From: Pseudomonas asgharzadehiana
Lineage (GTDB): Bacteria; Pseudomonadota; Gammaproteobacteria; Pseudomonadales; Pseudomonadaceae
DNA: 64,000 bases
Reading direction: 5' to 3'
Assembly (NCBI RefSeq): GCF_019139815.1
Contig: NZ_CP077079.1
Coordinates: 124,001-188,000, forward strand
Translations under genes and position numbers: made by a program
Part shown: positions 18,017-26,657 of the stretch, in pieces
How the letters are laid out: each line of letters begins with the position of its first letter
Position numbering within the stretch: the first letter of the stretch is position 1
Notes under the pieces: generated by a model
Seen by the model: the letters and a program-made list of their open reading frames with translations, nothing else
Databases searched by the model: none
What the model was told of the DNA's origin: nothing

Positions 18017-18895
18017 ATGCGCGCTCTACTCGTGCTGTTCAGTCTGCTGCTGCCGCTGTCGATGGCCCAGGCCGCCGACAAACTCCAGGTGGTTACCAGC
18101 TTCAGTATTCTCGATGACATGACCCACCAGATTGGTGGCGATCACATCCAGATCAGCAACATGGTCGGCCCCGACGCCGATGCCCACACCTACGAACCTT
18201 CACCGGACGACGCCAAGGCGCTGCTCAAGGCAAACGTCATCATCAAAAACGGCCTGGGCTTCGAGCCCTGGCTGGACCGCCTGGTGACCAGCACCGAAAC
18301 CAAGGCCACGGTCGTCACCGCCAGCAAGGGCGTGATCTCGCACACCATGGACGAAGACGGCGAAACCATCCCAGACCCACACGCCTGGCATAACCTGGCC
18401 AATGCCGAAATCTATGTGAACAACATCACCAAAGCGCTGATCGCCGCCGACCCGTCCAACACCGCCGACTACCAGCGCAACAGCCAGGCCTACCTCGAAG
18501 AAATCTACCGCCTGCTGGCTGAAGCCAAGGCCAAGTTCGGCGCCCTGCCGGCGGGCAACCGTCGCATCGTCACTTCCCATGATGCCTTCGGCTACCTCGG
18601 CCAGGCCTATGGCATTCAGTTCCTGGCGCCCCAGGGCCTGTCCACCGAACGCGAGCCTTCGGCTGCCGAAGTCGCCGCGCTGATCACCCAGATCCGCAAA
18701 GACAAGGTCAAGGCCGTGTTCATGGAAAACATCAAAGACTCGCGCCTGCTCAAGCAGATCGCTGATGAAAGCGGCGCGCAGATCGGCGGCACGCTGTACT
18801 CCGATGCCCTCGCCGCCGAAGGCCCGGCCAGCACCTTTACCGGCCTGTTCGAATACAACCTCAACACCCTGTGCGCCGCGCTGAGCAAGCCATGA
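18017..18895 (+). CDS. Zinc/manganese-binding periplasmic protein (cluster A-I SBP)
   Basis: 292 residues from ATG 18017 (MRALLVLFSLLLPLSMAQA signal), with GAGG about nine bases upstream. Predicted metal ligands: His in GPDADAHTYEPSP, His in DPHAWHN, His in VTSHDAFGYL and Asp in TLYSDAL, the 3His+Asp set of ZnuA/PsaA-type proteins. The loop before DPHAW is short and acidic (DEDGETIP) and lacks the His-rich segment typical of ZnuA. Delivers metal to the ABC permease encoded just upstream; its stop overlaps hisI2 (ATGA). Confidence 0.92.
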   Translation: MRALLVLFSLLLPLSMAQAADKLQVVTSFSILDDMTHQIGGDHIQISNMVGPDADAHTYEPSPDDAKALLKANVIIKNGLGFEPWLDRLVTSTETKATVVTASKGVISHTMDEDGETIPDPHAWHNLANAEIYVNNITKALIAADPSNTADYQRNSQAYLEEIYRLLAEAKAKFGALPAGNRRIVTSHDAFGYLGQAYGIQFLAPQGLSTEREPSAAEVAALITQIRKDKVKAVFMENIKDSRLLKQIADESGAQIGGTLYSDALAAEGPASTFTGLFEYNLNTLCAALSKP

Positions 18896-19305
18896 ACCTG
18901 AGCATGCTCGACCTGGAAAGCGCTGCCCTCGGCAGCCGCTTTCCACTCGACGCCGTGCTCGACGCCCTGCCGTGGAACAGCGATGGCCTGATCGCCGCCA
19001 TCGCCCAGCAACATGGTAACGGCCAGGTGTTGATGCTGGCCTGGATGAACCGCCAGGCCCTCAACGAGACCCTGGCCACCGGGCACGTCTGCTATTGGTC
19101 ACGCTCGCGCCGGCAGCTGTGGCGCAAAGGCGAGACTTCCGGCCACTGGCAACAATTGGTCGAAGCACGCCTGGATTGCGACGGCGATGCGGTGCTGCTG
19201 ATCGTCAACCAATTGGGCCCTGCCTGTCATACCGGCCGCCCGACCTGTTTCTACAACGCCATCGACGGCGACCACGTACACATCATTACGGAGCCTGCTG
19301 AATGA
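18892..19305 (+). CDS. hisI: Phosphoribosyl-AMP cyclohydrolase paralogue (HisI2)
   Basis: 137 residues. PR-AMP cyclohydrolase of histidine synthesis: LMLAWMNRQAL, YWSRSRRQLWRKGETSGH, metal-site DCDGDAVLL and the Cys ligands in ACHTGRPTCFYN. About 15 residues longer at the N-terminus than typical HisI. The usual hisI of pseudomonads lies with hisE in a different locus, so this is inferred to be the duplicate that is expressed during zinc starvation, as described for COG0523-linked clusters. Coupled by ATGA overlaps on both sides. Confidence 0.92.
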   Translation: MNLSMLDLESAALGSRFPLDAVLDALPWNSDGLIAAIAQQHGNGQVLMLAWMNRQALNETLATGHVCYWSRSRRQLWRKGETSGHWQQLVEARLDCDGDAVLLIVNQLGPACHTGRPTCFYNAIDGDHVHIITEPAE

Positions 19306-19862
19306 TCCGCAAGAACCCTTCCGGCGATCTGCCGGTGATTGCCGAATCGGCCTATGTCGACAAGACCGCCATCATCTGCGGCAAAGTCATCATCGGCGAG
19401 AACGTTTTCGTCGGGCCCTACGCCGTGATCCGTGCCGACGAAGTCGACGCCAGCGGCGCCATGGACCCCATCACCATCGGCGCCAACTCCAATATCCAGG
19501 ACGGCGTGGTCATCCACTCCAAATCCGGCGCGGCGGTGACGATCGGCGAATTCACCTCCATCGCCCACCGTTCCATCGTCCACGGCCCCTGCACCGTGGG
19601 TGACCGTGTGTTCATCGGGTTCAACAGCGTGCTGTTCAACTGCGTGGTGGGCGACGGCTGCGTGGTGCGCCACAACTCAGTGGTCGACGGCCGCGACTTG
19701 CCGGATGCGTTCTACGTGCCCTCCACCACCCGCATCGGCCCCAACACCGACCTGTCGCAATTCCCGCCAGTGAGCGTCAGCGCTTCGGAGTTTTCCGAAG
19801 ACGTAGCGCGCACCAATGTCGACCTGGTGCGCGGTTACAAAGCCCTGCAAAACGAGTTCTGA
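19302..19862 (+). CDS. Gamma-class carbonic anhydrase-like hexapeptide protein
   Basis: 186 residues of left-handed beta-helix repeats (I-x-G-x-x-x pattern, e.g. AIICGKVIIGENVFVGPYAVIRAD). The three metal His are visible: VIHSKSG and IAHRSIVHG. A C-terminal helix follows (TNVDLVRGYKALQNEF). Gamma enzymes can use iron or cobalt instead of zinc, so a carbonic anhydrase back-up in zinc-poor cells is a sensible inference. ATGA overlap with hisI2; four bases separate its stop from the dihydroorotase start. Confidence 0.9.
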   Translation: MIRKNPSGDLPVIAESAYVDKTAIICGKVIIGENVFVGPYAVIRADEVDASGAMDPITIGANSNIQDGVVIHSKSGAAVTIGEFTSIAHRSIVHGPCTVGDRVFIGFNSVLFNCVVGDGCVVRHNSVVDGRDLPDAFYVPSTTRIGPNTDLSQFPPVSVSASEFSEDVARTNVDLVRGYKALQNEF

Positions 19863-19865
19863 GCC

Positions 19866-21203
19866 ATGAGTCGCCTGCTGATCCGCAATGCCCGCCTGGT
19901 CAACGAAGGCCGGATGTTCGACGCCGACGTCCTGATCGCCAATGGCCGTATCGAGAAGATCGCGAGCAGCATCCAGGGCTGTAACGCCCCGCTGTCCATC
20001 GATGCCAAAGGCCAGTGGCTGTTACCGGGCATGATCGATGACCAAGTGCACTTTCGCGAGCCCGGCGCACCGGAAAAAGGCAGCTTCTACAGTGAGTCCC
20101 GGGCGGCGGTGGCGGGCGGGATCACCAGTTTCATGGACATGCCCAACACCCACCCGGCCACGCTGAACCTGCAAGAGCTGGCCGACAAAAAGCGCCGCGC
20201 GGCCCTGCATTCGGTGGCCAATTATGGTTTTCACTTCGGGGTGAGCAACGACAACCTCGACACCGTCGCCGCGCTCGACCCTCGGGAGGTGGCCGGAGTC
20301 AAAGTGTTCATGGGCGCCTCCACCGGCAACATGCTGGTGGACGACCCACGCATCCTGGAGCGCCTGTTCGCGCAAGTGCCGACCATCCTGCTGGCCCACT
20401 GCGAGCACACGCCAAGCATCCAGGCCAACGAAGCGCGTCTGCGCGAGCGCTTTGGCGACCAGATCCCCGCCGTCGCCCATCCGCTGATCCGTGACGCCGA
20501 AGCGTGCTATCGCTCATCGTCTTTCGCGGTGGAATTGGCCAAGCGTCACGGCACGCGCCTGCATGTGCTGCACCTCACCAGCGCCCGCGAGCTGGCGCTG
20601 TTCGACGACAAACCCCTGGCCGAAAAACGCATCACCGCCGAGGTCTGCGTGCACCACCTGCTGTTCGATGACCGCGACTATCACCGCCTGGGCCACCAGA
20701 TCAAATGCAACCCGGCGATCAAGACACGCGCCGACCGCGACGCGCTGCGCCTGGCGTTATTGAGTGATCGTCTGGACGTGATCGGCACTGACCATGCGCC
20801 GCATACCTGGGCGCAAAAACAGCTGGCCTATCGCGAAGCACCGTCCGGTTTACCGCTGGTGCAACACGCGCTGCCGGCACTGTTGGAACTGGTGGCGGAC
20901 GGGCATTTACCGCTGACCACGCTGGCGGCCAAAACCAGCCACCGTGTCGCCGACCTGTTTGCGATCGCGGACCGCGGTTACCTGCGCGAAGGCTATTGGG
21001 CCGATCTTGTGCTGATCAACCCCGAGCCTGAAGGCAAGCCGGTGTGCGATGAACCGGTCCTGGCCCGCTGCGGTTGGACGCCGTTCGCCGAACGCCGCTT
21101 TCGCCACAGCGTCAGCACCACCCTGGTGTCGGGCCACCTGGCGTGGCACAACGGCCAGGTGGTCGAAAGCTGCCAGGGCCTGCCGCTGCAGTTTGCGCGT
21201 TAA
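19866..21203 (+). CDS. pyrQ: Dihydroorotase paralogue of the zinc island (PyrQ/PyrC2)
   Basis: 445 residues, class I dihydroorotase (carbamoyl aspartate to dihydroorotate in pyrimidine synthesis). Amidohydrolase marks: GMIDDQVHFREPG, the carboxy-Lys candidate in VKVFMGAS, metal His in LLAHCEH and LHVLHLTS, Asp in IGTDHAPH. In the first motif the usual HxH is QVH, so one zinc ligand is replaced by Gln. That variant also occurs in other dihydroorotase subfamilies and may bind fewer zinc ions. Last gene of the folE2 operon; its stop overlaps the convergent DUF3617 gene by four bases. Confidence 0.9.
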   Translation: MSRLLIRNARLVNEGRMFDADVLIANGRIEKIASSIQGCNAPLSIDAKGQWLLPGMIDDQVHFREPGAPEKGSFYSESRAAVAGGITSFMDMPNTHPATLNLQELADKKRRAALHSVANYGFHFGVSNDNLDTVAALDPREVAGVKVFMGASTGNMLVDDPRILERLFAQVPTILLAHCEHTPSIQANEARLRERFGDQIPAVAHPLIRDAEACYRSSSFAVELAKRHGTRLHVLHLTSARELALFDDKPLAEKRITAEVCVHHLLFDDRDYHRLGHQIKCNPAIKTRADRDALRLALLSDRLDVIGTDHAPHTWAQKQLAYREAPSGLPLVQHALPALLELVADGHLPLTTLAAKTSHRVADLFAIADRGYLREGYWADLVLINPEPEGKPVCDEPVLARCGWTPFAERRFRHSVSTTLVSGHLAWHNGQVVESCQGLPLQFAR

Positions 21204-21721
21204 GCGCGCGGTTTGACTGTACCGCAGTCGTTGCCCAGCCACTGGGCGTGGGTATCCAGGCTGCCCTTCTGCTGAATGCCAGTGGCATTGAAGGTGCCGT
21301 TCACAGTGGTGGTGAACTCCTTCTGGCTTTGGAAAGTGGCGACGCCGGTGCCCTGGGCTTTCGGGCAACTGAAGCGGAATTTCCACTGGTTGCCGGTCTT
21401 GTCGGTCACTTGCTGTTTGCAACCCGATTGCGGGTCGGTCAGGGGGATCGAGTCCGAAGCCACCTGCGCCGGCGTGAGGCACACCTGCACGCCTTTGCCG
21501 GCCATGGTGATGCCTTGTTTTTCCAGCATGGCGCGCTGTTCGGGGGTCATCTGTTGCTTGAGCTGACCGAGGATCAGGGACAAGTCCGGCAGGTCCTGGT
21601 TATCGACCTTCATATTGCTGGTGGTCAATTCCCACAAGCCCGGCGCCAACATCTGCGCCTGTGCTGCCACCGGCAGCGACAAACCAACAACCATGGCTAA
21701 ACCAAGCAGACGAGCATTCAT
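21200..21721 (-). CDS. DUF3617 periplasmic protein
   Basis: 173 residues with signal peptide MNARLLGLAMVVGLSLPVAAQA. DUF3617 pattern: mature start ending in LAPGLWELTTSNM, then MTPEQRAMLEKQGI, VCLTPAQVASD, a Cys pair region (VQVCLT, SGCKQQV, RFSCPKA, NDCGTV) and a beta-rich C-terminal half. Role unknown; envelope location. Convergent with pyrQ, so not part of the zinc operon. Confidence 0.85.
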   Translation of the reverse strand: MNARLLGLAMVVGLSLPVAAQAQMLAPGLWELTTSNMKVDNQDLPDLSLILGQLKQQMTPEQRAMLEKQGITMAGKGVQVCLTPAQVASDSIPLTDPQSGCKQQVTDKTGNQWKFRFSCPKAQGTGVATFQSQKEFTTTVNGTFNATGIQQKGSLDTHAQWLGNDCGTVKPRA

Positions 21722-21851
21722 CGGGTAACTCCTGGGTAATTGTGGGCGTTAGACGCTGCAAACGGGCCAGCGTTGCATGGCAAATAAAATAGCGACATTC
21801 AAGGCCGAACATGGTCTGTTAGGCAATGGACTGCCTGGAGTGATGTTGTTC

Positions 21852-23291
21852 ATGGATTTCTTCGGCCCGCACCTGCTCGCCTACTTCATCGCCACGCTGC
21901 ACTTTTTCGGGACCCTTGCCGCGATCCATGCGGTGCTGACCGTCAGGACCGCTCAAGGCTCGATCGCCTGGGCCTTGTCACTGATGTTCATGCCCTATCT
22001 CACGCTGATCCCCTATCTGATTTTCGGCCGCAGCACGTTCGACGCGTATATCCAGGCCCGCCGTCAGGCCAACCAGGAAATGCACACCGCTATCACCGAG
22101 CTGAACTGGCGCCCCTGGGTCGAAGAAGCCCTGGCCGCACGCAACTCCAGCGCCTACGCCTCGCTGCGCGCCATGCCAAAATTGGGGCGCATGCCGTGCC
22201 TGGCAAACAATCAAGTACGCCTGCTGGTGAATGGCGATGCCACCTTCAGCGCGATTTTCGAAGCCATCCGCACTGCCAAAACGGCAGTGCTGTTTCAGTT
22301 TTTCATCATTCATGACGATGACCTCGGCCGCCGTTTGCATGCCCTGCTCAAGGAAAAAGCCGAGCAAGGCGTCAGCATCTACGTGCTGTATGACCGTATC
22401 GGCAGCCACGCCCTGCCCCATCGCTATGTGCAGTCGCTGCGCGACGCCGGGGTCCGCGTCAAGGCATTCGCCACCCGCAGCGGCTGGCTGAACCGCTTCC
22501 AGGTCAACTTCCGCAACCACCGAAAAATCGTGGTAGTGGATGGCATCACCGGTTTTGTCGGCGGGCATAACGTGGGCGATGAATACCTGGGCAAAAAACC
22601 GCCGCTGGCGCCCTGGCGCGATACGCATGTGCAAGTCACCGGCCCGGTGGTGGCGTGCCTGCAGGAGTCATTTGCCGAAGACTGGTTCTGGGCGGCCCGG
22701 GAACTGCCGCCGCTGATCCTGCCCGACGCCTACCCCGAAGACGGCGTGCTCTGCCAATTGCTCGCCAGCGGCCCGGCGGACTCCTATGAAACCTGCTCGC
22801 TGTTTTTTGTCGAGGCCATCCACGCGGCGACCGAGCGCGTGTGGATCACCAGCCCGTATTTCGTCCCCGATGAGGCGGTGTTTGCCGCCCTGCGCCTGGC
22901 GGTGCTGCGCGGTGTCGATGTGCGCCTGCTACTGCCGTCGCGGCCCGACCACCGCATCGTGTATGCCGCCTCCAGTCTGTATGCGATCGAAGCCGTGCGC
23001 GCCGGGGTGCGGGTGTTCCGCTACATGCCAGGGTTCCTGCATCAGAAGGTGGTGCTGGTGGACAGCGAAATCAGCGCCATCGGCAGTGCGAACATGGACA
23101 ACCGTTCGTTCCGATTGAATTTCGAAGTGATGCTGCTGACCGTCGATGAAGCCTTCGCCAAAGAGGTCGAGCACATGCTGCTGGATGACTTCGCCCACGC
23201 CCATGAAGTCAGCCAGGAAGAAAGCCGTGAGACGCGGCGTTTGCAACAACTGGGCATGCGCGTGGCGCGCTTGATCTCACCGATTCTCTAA
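21852..23291 (+). CDS. cls: Cardiolipin synthase
   Basis: 479 residues from ATG 21852 ([12 protein letters not shown]), with GGAG 11 bases upstream; an ATG at 21843 is possible but too close to that site. Two N-terminal membrane helices (about 5-60), then two phospholipase-D domains with HKD motifs [10 protein letters not shown] (about residue 223) and HQKVVLVDS (about residue 398), each followed by GGHN or [10 protein letters not shown]. Condenses two phosphatidylglycerols to cardiolipin at the inner membrane. The length equals Pseudomonas ClsA. Divergent from DUF3617. Confidence 0.95.
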   Translation: MDFFGPHLLAYFIATLHFFGTLAAIHAVLTVRTAQGSIAWALSLMFMPYLTLIPYLIFGRSTFDAYIQARRQANQEMHTAITELNWRPWVEEALAARNSSAYASLRAMPKLGRMPCLANNQVRLLVNGDATFSAIFEAIRTAKTAVLFQFFIIHDDDLGRRLHALLKEKAEQGVSIYVLYDRIGSHALPHRYVQSLRDAGVRVKAFATRSGWLNRFQVNFRNHRKIVVVDGITGFVGGHNVGDEYLGKKPPLAPWRDTHVQVTGPVVACLQESFAEDWFWAARELPPLILPDAYPEDGVLCQLLASGPADSYETCSLFFVEAIHAATERVWITSPYFVPDEAVFAALRLAVLRGVDVRLLLPSRPDHRIVYAASSLYAIEAVRAGVRVFRYMPGFLHQKVVLVDSEISAIGSANMDNRSFRLNFEVMLLTVDEAFAKEVEHMLLDDFAHAHEVSQEESRETRRLQQLGMRVARLISPIL

Positions 23292-23310
23292 CAAACAACA
23301 CGGGACAACA

Positions 23311-23399
23311 TGTGGAAGGGGGCTTGCTCCCGATAGCAGTGGCTCAGTCACAGATGCAGTGCCTGACACCCTGCTATCGGGAGCAAGCCCCCTCCCACA
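23311..23399. repeat. REP doublet (REPIN), GI type
   Basis: GTGGAAGGGGGCTTGC (one mismatch to the GI core) at 23312-23327 and GCAAGCCCCCTCCCAC at 23383-23398, flanked by CGATAGC / GCTATCG extensions. Located between convergent cls and cfaB. Confidence 0.92.
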
Positions 23400-23422
23400 T
23401 TTGAAACACCACCGTTCTTCGG

Positions 23423-24607
23423 TTATCGGTAGATGTCTTCCCGTGTCCACGGCAGTTCATGGCTGCCATCGGCATGCGGCTTCACCGCCAGGATCTGGTG
23501 CAGGTTGATCCAACCCCGCGCAAACGCGTAAGCGCAGCCGGCCAGGTACAGCCGCCAGATACGCAGCGCCTGCTCCGGCACCATGTTCGCCGCCGCTTCC
23601 AGGTTGTCTTCCAGGCGCTCGCTCCAGTGGTCCAGTGTGCGCGCGTAATGCAGGCGCAGGCTTTCGACATCGACCACTTCAAGCCCTACTTCGCTGATTT
23701 CGGCGGTCATCATTGCCAGGTGCGGCAACTCGCCGTTGGGAAAGACATAACGTTCGATAAACTCGCCGGCGCCACGGCCCACCGGGCGGCCGTCGGTATG
23801 CTTGGCGGTAATGCCATGGTTCATCACCAGGCCGCCCTCGCGCACCGCGCCGAATAACGTCTGGCAGTACTGCGCCAGGTTGGCGTGGCCGACGTGTTCG
23901 AACATGCCCACGCTCACCACTTTGTCGAAGCGGCCGTCCTGGGGCAGGTCGCGGTAGTCGAGCAATTGCAGGTCGACCTGGCCGTCCAGGCCCTCGGCTT
24001 TCACCCGCTCCCGAGCCAGTGCCAGCTGTTCTTTACTTAGGGTGATGCCAAATACTTTCACCCCAAACTCCCGCGCCGCGTAACGCGCCAGCCCGCCCCA
24101 GCCGCAGCCCACATCAAGCAAATACTCCCCCGGCTGCAAGCGCAGCTTGCGGCACAGGTGGCGAAATTTGTCTTGTTGGGCTTGGTCGATGGACTCGCTG
24201 CCGGTTTCGAAATAACCGCAGGAGTACGCCATGTCCTGGTCCAGCCACAGCTGGTAGAACTCGTTGGACAGGTCGTAATGGTAGGAAATCGCCGCTGCGT
24301 CAGTTGCCTTGTCGTGGATCGAGCGCACCGGTCGACTGCCCTCGTCGTCCTCGACCAGGGCGTGACTCAGCTCGTCACACACCCGGATCACTTCGCTGAT
24401 GGAGCCTTCCAGCTCCAGTTTGCCCTCGACGAAAGCCTCGCCCAATGTATCGAGCGTCGGATGGGTCAGTTGCGTCACAACCGTGGGGTCCTTCACCACG
24501 ATGGTCACACTGGGCTCGGGGCCCAAGTTGAATTCATGGCCATCCCAGAGTCGAAGACGCAGCGGTAGCTGTAGATTCTGTAAGGCCGGTGGAAGTTGCG
24601 CGAGCAT
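23423..24607 (-). CDS. cfaB: Cyclopropane-fatty-acyl-phospholipid synthase
   Basis: 394 residues. SAM-dependent methylene transfer onto unsaturated phospholipid chains. Marks: N-terminal lipid-binding part (about 1-110), SYHYDLSNEFYQLWLDQDMAYSCGY (HYD/N motif, split over 107-131), SAM site LLDVGCGWGGLARYAA, GITLSKEQ, and VSVGMFEHVGH. The C-terminus RTLDHWSERL and LAGCAYAFARGWI are typical. The 87-bp upstream gap contains a GCTATC/GATAGC inverted repeat and CTACCCT, a poor match to the sigma-S -10, which controls cfaB in other pseudomonads. It lies downstream of the bufferin genes on the same strand. Confidence 0.95.
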   Translation of the reverse strand: MLAQLPPALQNLQLPLRLRLWDGHEFNLGPEPSVTIVVKDPTVVTQLTHPTLDTLGEAFVEGKLELEGSISEVIRVCDELSHALVEDDEGSRPVRSIHDKATDAAAISYHYDLSNEFYQLWLDQDMAYSCGYFETGSESIDQAQQDKFRHLCRKLRLQPGEYLLDVGCGWGGLARYAAREFGVKVFGITLSKEQLALARERVKAEGLDGQVDLQLLDYRDLPQDGRFDKVVSVGMFEHVGHANLAQYCQTLFGAVREGGLVMNHGITAKHTDGRPVGRGAGEFIERYVFPNGELPHLAMMTAEISEVGLEVVDVESLRLHYARTLDHWSERLEDNLEAAANMVPEQALRIWRLYLAGCAYAFARGWINLHQILAVKPHADGSHELPWTREDIYR

Positions 24608-24694
24608 GAGTAGTCCCCCCTTGTTTCAGACGTCTGCTGAGAGGGTAGACCATCCCCAGAAAAAGTAGGAGGCTATCGATTTGATAGCGCTCTT

Positions 24695-25483
24695 CTATAA
24701 GACTCGCCGCTGCAGCAAGCCCTCCTGGATCCATTGCTTGAGCCACGTAACCGCCTGCAATGGCGCACCCTCTGAATAAGTGACTGCCAGTTGCTCGCAC
24801 AGTTCTGCGAAGGTCCAACCAGTCGTCACCATGCCCGCGATGGCGCATGCCTCGGCGGGCTCAAGGCTGCGGTAGTTGCACACATGCTGATGGCGCCACA
24901 CCAGGCAGATCTGCGCGGGGTCCAGGGCGTGGCTGCCAGGGAAATCCGCTTGATCTTTACTCGCGCGCCAGATCGCCAGCGAGTTGAAACGGCACAGCAG
25001 CGTCTGCACCGACGGCGTCAGCTCAACCTGCAAACCCGGCCAATCCTCAGGTGGCAGCAGCGCCATATCGTCCAGGGCCAGTGGCAAGCCCTGCGGCGCA
25101 TCGAATGCCAGGGTAAAGGCCCATTCCAACCGCGCCAGCTCCGCCAGCGGCGCGCTGTGCTCGGCCACAAAATGCTCGAGGATAAACGCCGGCAACCGCT
25201 CACCCAGCCAGCGCAGGCTGTAATGGGCCGACGGGTAGCGACGCACATAGGCTTCGGCCAGCGCGGCAAATTCCTCATCACCCAGCCAATACAGCACGGC
25301 GCCGAAGTCATGGCGCAACACTTCCTGCAACCGCGCCATGTAAGCGTTGTGGTAGATCGCCAGGCCCGTGTCCACATCCAGCGTCGGCCCACCGAGCAAG
25401 GTGGCGGCAAAGCCACTGTTGGCCTCAGGCGCTTGCGTTAATAGATGCTGTTCGAAAGCCAACTGCCAATCGATCAGGCGCAT
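24695..25483 (-). CDS. bufC: BufC-type DUF2063 protein (partner of MNIO enzyme)
   Basis: 262 residues. N-terminal DUF2063 (putative DNA-binding annotation, about 1-95) with RLQEVLRHDFGAVLYWLGDEEFAALAEAYVRRYPSAH-type conserved segment (ending near residue 87) and WLGERLPAFL-like region; the C-terminal half is variable and helical. In bufferin systems DUF2063 proteins act with the DUF692/MNIO enzyme as precursor-binding partner rather than as transcription factors. The gene overlaps bufB by ten bases, showing coupled translation. Confidence 0.85.
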   Translation of the reverse strand: MRLIDWQLAFEQHLLTQAPEANSGFAATLLGGPTLDVDTGLAIYHNAYMARLQEVLRHDFGAVLYWLGDEEFAALAEAYVRRYPSAHYSLRWLGERLPAFILEHFVAEHSAPLAELARLEWAFTLAFDAPQGLPLALDDMALLPPEDWPGLQVELTPSVQTLLCRFNSLAIWRASKDQADFPGSHALDPAQICLVWRHQHVCNYRSLEPAEACAIAGMVTTGWTFAELCEQLAVTYSEGAPLQAVTWLKQWIQEGLLQRRVL

Positions 25484-26319
25484 AAAGCCCTCCTGGCCAG
25501 GGCGCCGGCGCCCAATTCGCGGGCCTTGCTCAGTTCACCGAGCAACTCCTGGAACGGCGGAAAATGGTCATCGCGCTCCAGCAGCGTCGAGACCGGCCCC
25601 ACATACTCCAGGGTCTGTTGATACAGAGCCCACACCGGATCGCACACCGGATGGTCATGGGTATCGACCACGTAGTCGCCGTAGTCCATATGCCCTGCCA
25701 GGTGCAATTGACGAATGCTCTGGGGCGGCACATTGCGAATGAAGGTCCAGGCGTCGAACCCGTGGTTGCGCGAGCTGACATATACGTTGTTCACGTCCAG
25801 CAACAACTGGCACCCCGTGAGGTGGGTCAGGGCGTTGAGGAACTCCCACTCGGTGAACTCATCCGCCCTGGCGCGCACATAACTGGAGACGTTTTCCAGC
25901 ACCAGCGGGCGCTGCAACACATCCTGCACTTGGCGAACGCGGCCGGCCACGTGGTACAGGCTTTCTTCGGTGTACGGCAGCGGCAGCAGGTCATGCAACT
26001 GGTGCGCGCTGCCACGGCTCCAGCACAGGTGATCGGAAACCCACGCCGGCTGGATACGCTCGGCGAGCTGTTTGATCTGTTTCAGGTAGTCGGTATCGAG
26101 GGCATGGGGCCCGCCGATGGACAAGGACACCCCGTGCATCACCAGCGGGTAGCGCTCGGCGATGGCATCCAGGAAGTACAAGGCCTTACCGCCCTGCACC
26201 AGGTAATTCTCGGAGATCACTTCGAACCAATCCACGGCCGGCGACTGTTCAAGGATCTGCTGGTAATACTCACTGCGTAAGCCCAGGCCGTAACCCAGGC
26301 TTGGAAGGCAAGCGGACAT
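25474..26319 (-). CDS. bufB: BufB-type MNIO (DUF692) multinuclear iron oxygenase
   Basis: 281 residues, TIM-barrel DUF692 enzyme. Metal and core motifs in order: GLGLRSEYYQQIL, WFEVISENYL, VMHGVSLSIG, WVSDHLCWSRG, LVLENVSSY, LLLDVNNVYVSSRNHG, LHLAGHMDY and VVDTHDHPV, giving the His/Asp/Asn/Glu ligands for two or three irons. MNIOs oxidise Cys residues of ribosomally made peptides, forming oxazolone/thioamide or thiooxazole groups that bind copper. Middle gene of bufA-bufB-bufC; 64 bases with a stem-loop separate it from the precursor gene. Confidence 0.93.
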   Translation of the reverse strand: MSACLPSLGYGLGLRSEYYQQILEQSPAVDWFEVISENYLVQGGKALYFLDAIAERYPLVMHGVSLSIGGPHALDTDYLKQIKQLAERIQPAWVSDHLCWSRGSAHQLHDLLPLPYTEESLYHVAGRVRQVQDVLQRPLVLENVSSYVRARADEFTEWEFLNALTHLTGCQLLLDVNNVYVSSRNHGFDAWTFIRNVPPQSIRQLHLAGHMDYGDYVVDTHDHPVCDPVWALYQQTLEYVGPVSTLLERDDHFPPFQELLGELSKARELGAGALARRALCA

Positions 26320-26341
26320 GACTCGCTCCTTTGAAACGTGC

Positions 26342-26366
26342 CCGCAGCGCTGGGGCTGCGCTGCGG
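26342..26366. other. Stem-loop between bufA and bufB
   Basis: CCGCAGCGC, 7-base loop, GCGCTGCGG: a perfect 9-bp GC-rich stem in the 64-bp gap. No U-tract, so more likely an mRNA-stabilising or partial-termination element favouring precursor over enzyme expression. Confidence 0.65.
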
Positions 26367-26383
26367 TTACACGCGTTGGCCGA

Positions 26384-26635
26384 TTACTCGCCGACTTTGC
26401 CGCCCGCCTTGGCGCACTCAGCCTTGGTCATGGCCTTGAAGCCGTGGCCTTTGCAGACTGCCTGGCCTTTGCAGGCGTTTTCAGCGGTCTTGCAATCGTT
26501 CATGCCTTTGCACGAAGTCACGCCGTAGCAATGCACTGGCGCATCTGCCGCTTGTACCTGAGTGGCAACACCGGCAAACAGGGTAGCGGCGGCCATCGCG
26601 AGCGCGGCACCAGCAGCAGCGGATTTAATCTTCAT
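26384..26635 (-). CDS. bufA: BufA2-type bufferin precursor (RiPP metallophore)
   Basis: 83 residues from ATG 26635, with AGGAAG six bases upstream. N-terminal Sec signal (MKIKSAAAGAALAMAAATLF...VQA, cleaved near 29). The mature 54 residues hold six Cys (36, 42, 48, 55, 61, 74), five of them in CYG, CKG, CKT and CKG-like motifs of the form C-x-G/T: HCYGVTSCKG, DCKTAENACKG, VCKGHGF. That is the pattern of BufA2 bufferins (formerly DUF2282-like), exported copper- or zinc-binding peptides whose Cys are modified by the MNIO enzyme encoded next. No DoxX-type bufD is adjacent. Confidence 0.9.
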   Translation of the reverse strand: MKIKSAAAGAALAMAAATLFAGVATQVQAADAPVHCYGVTSCKGMNDCKTAENACKGQAVCKGHGFKAMTKAECAKAGGKVGE

Positions 26636-26657
26636 GGTTGTCTTCCTCATGATCGGT

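Noticed and set aside
24672..24690. Terminator between bufC and cfaB
   Set aside because: The GCTATC/GATAGC stem is short, and the following sequence is CTCC with T's only further on; too weak to call.
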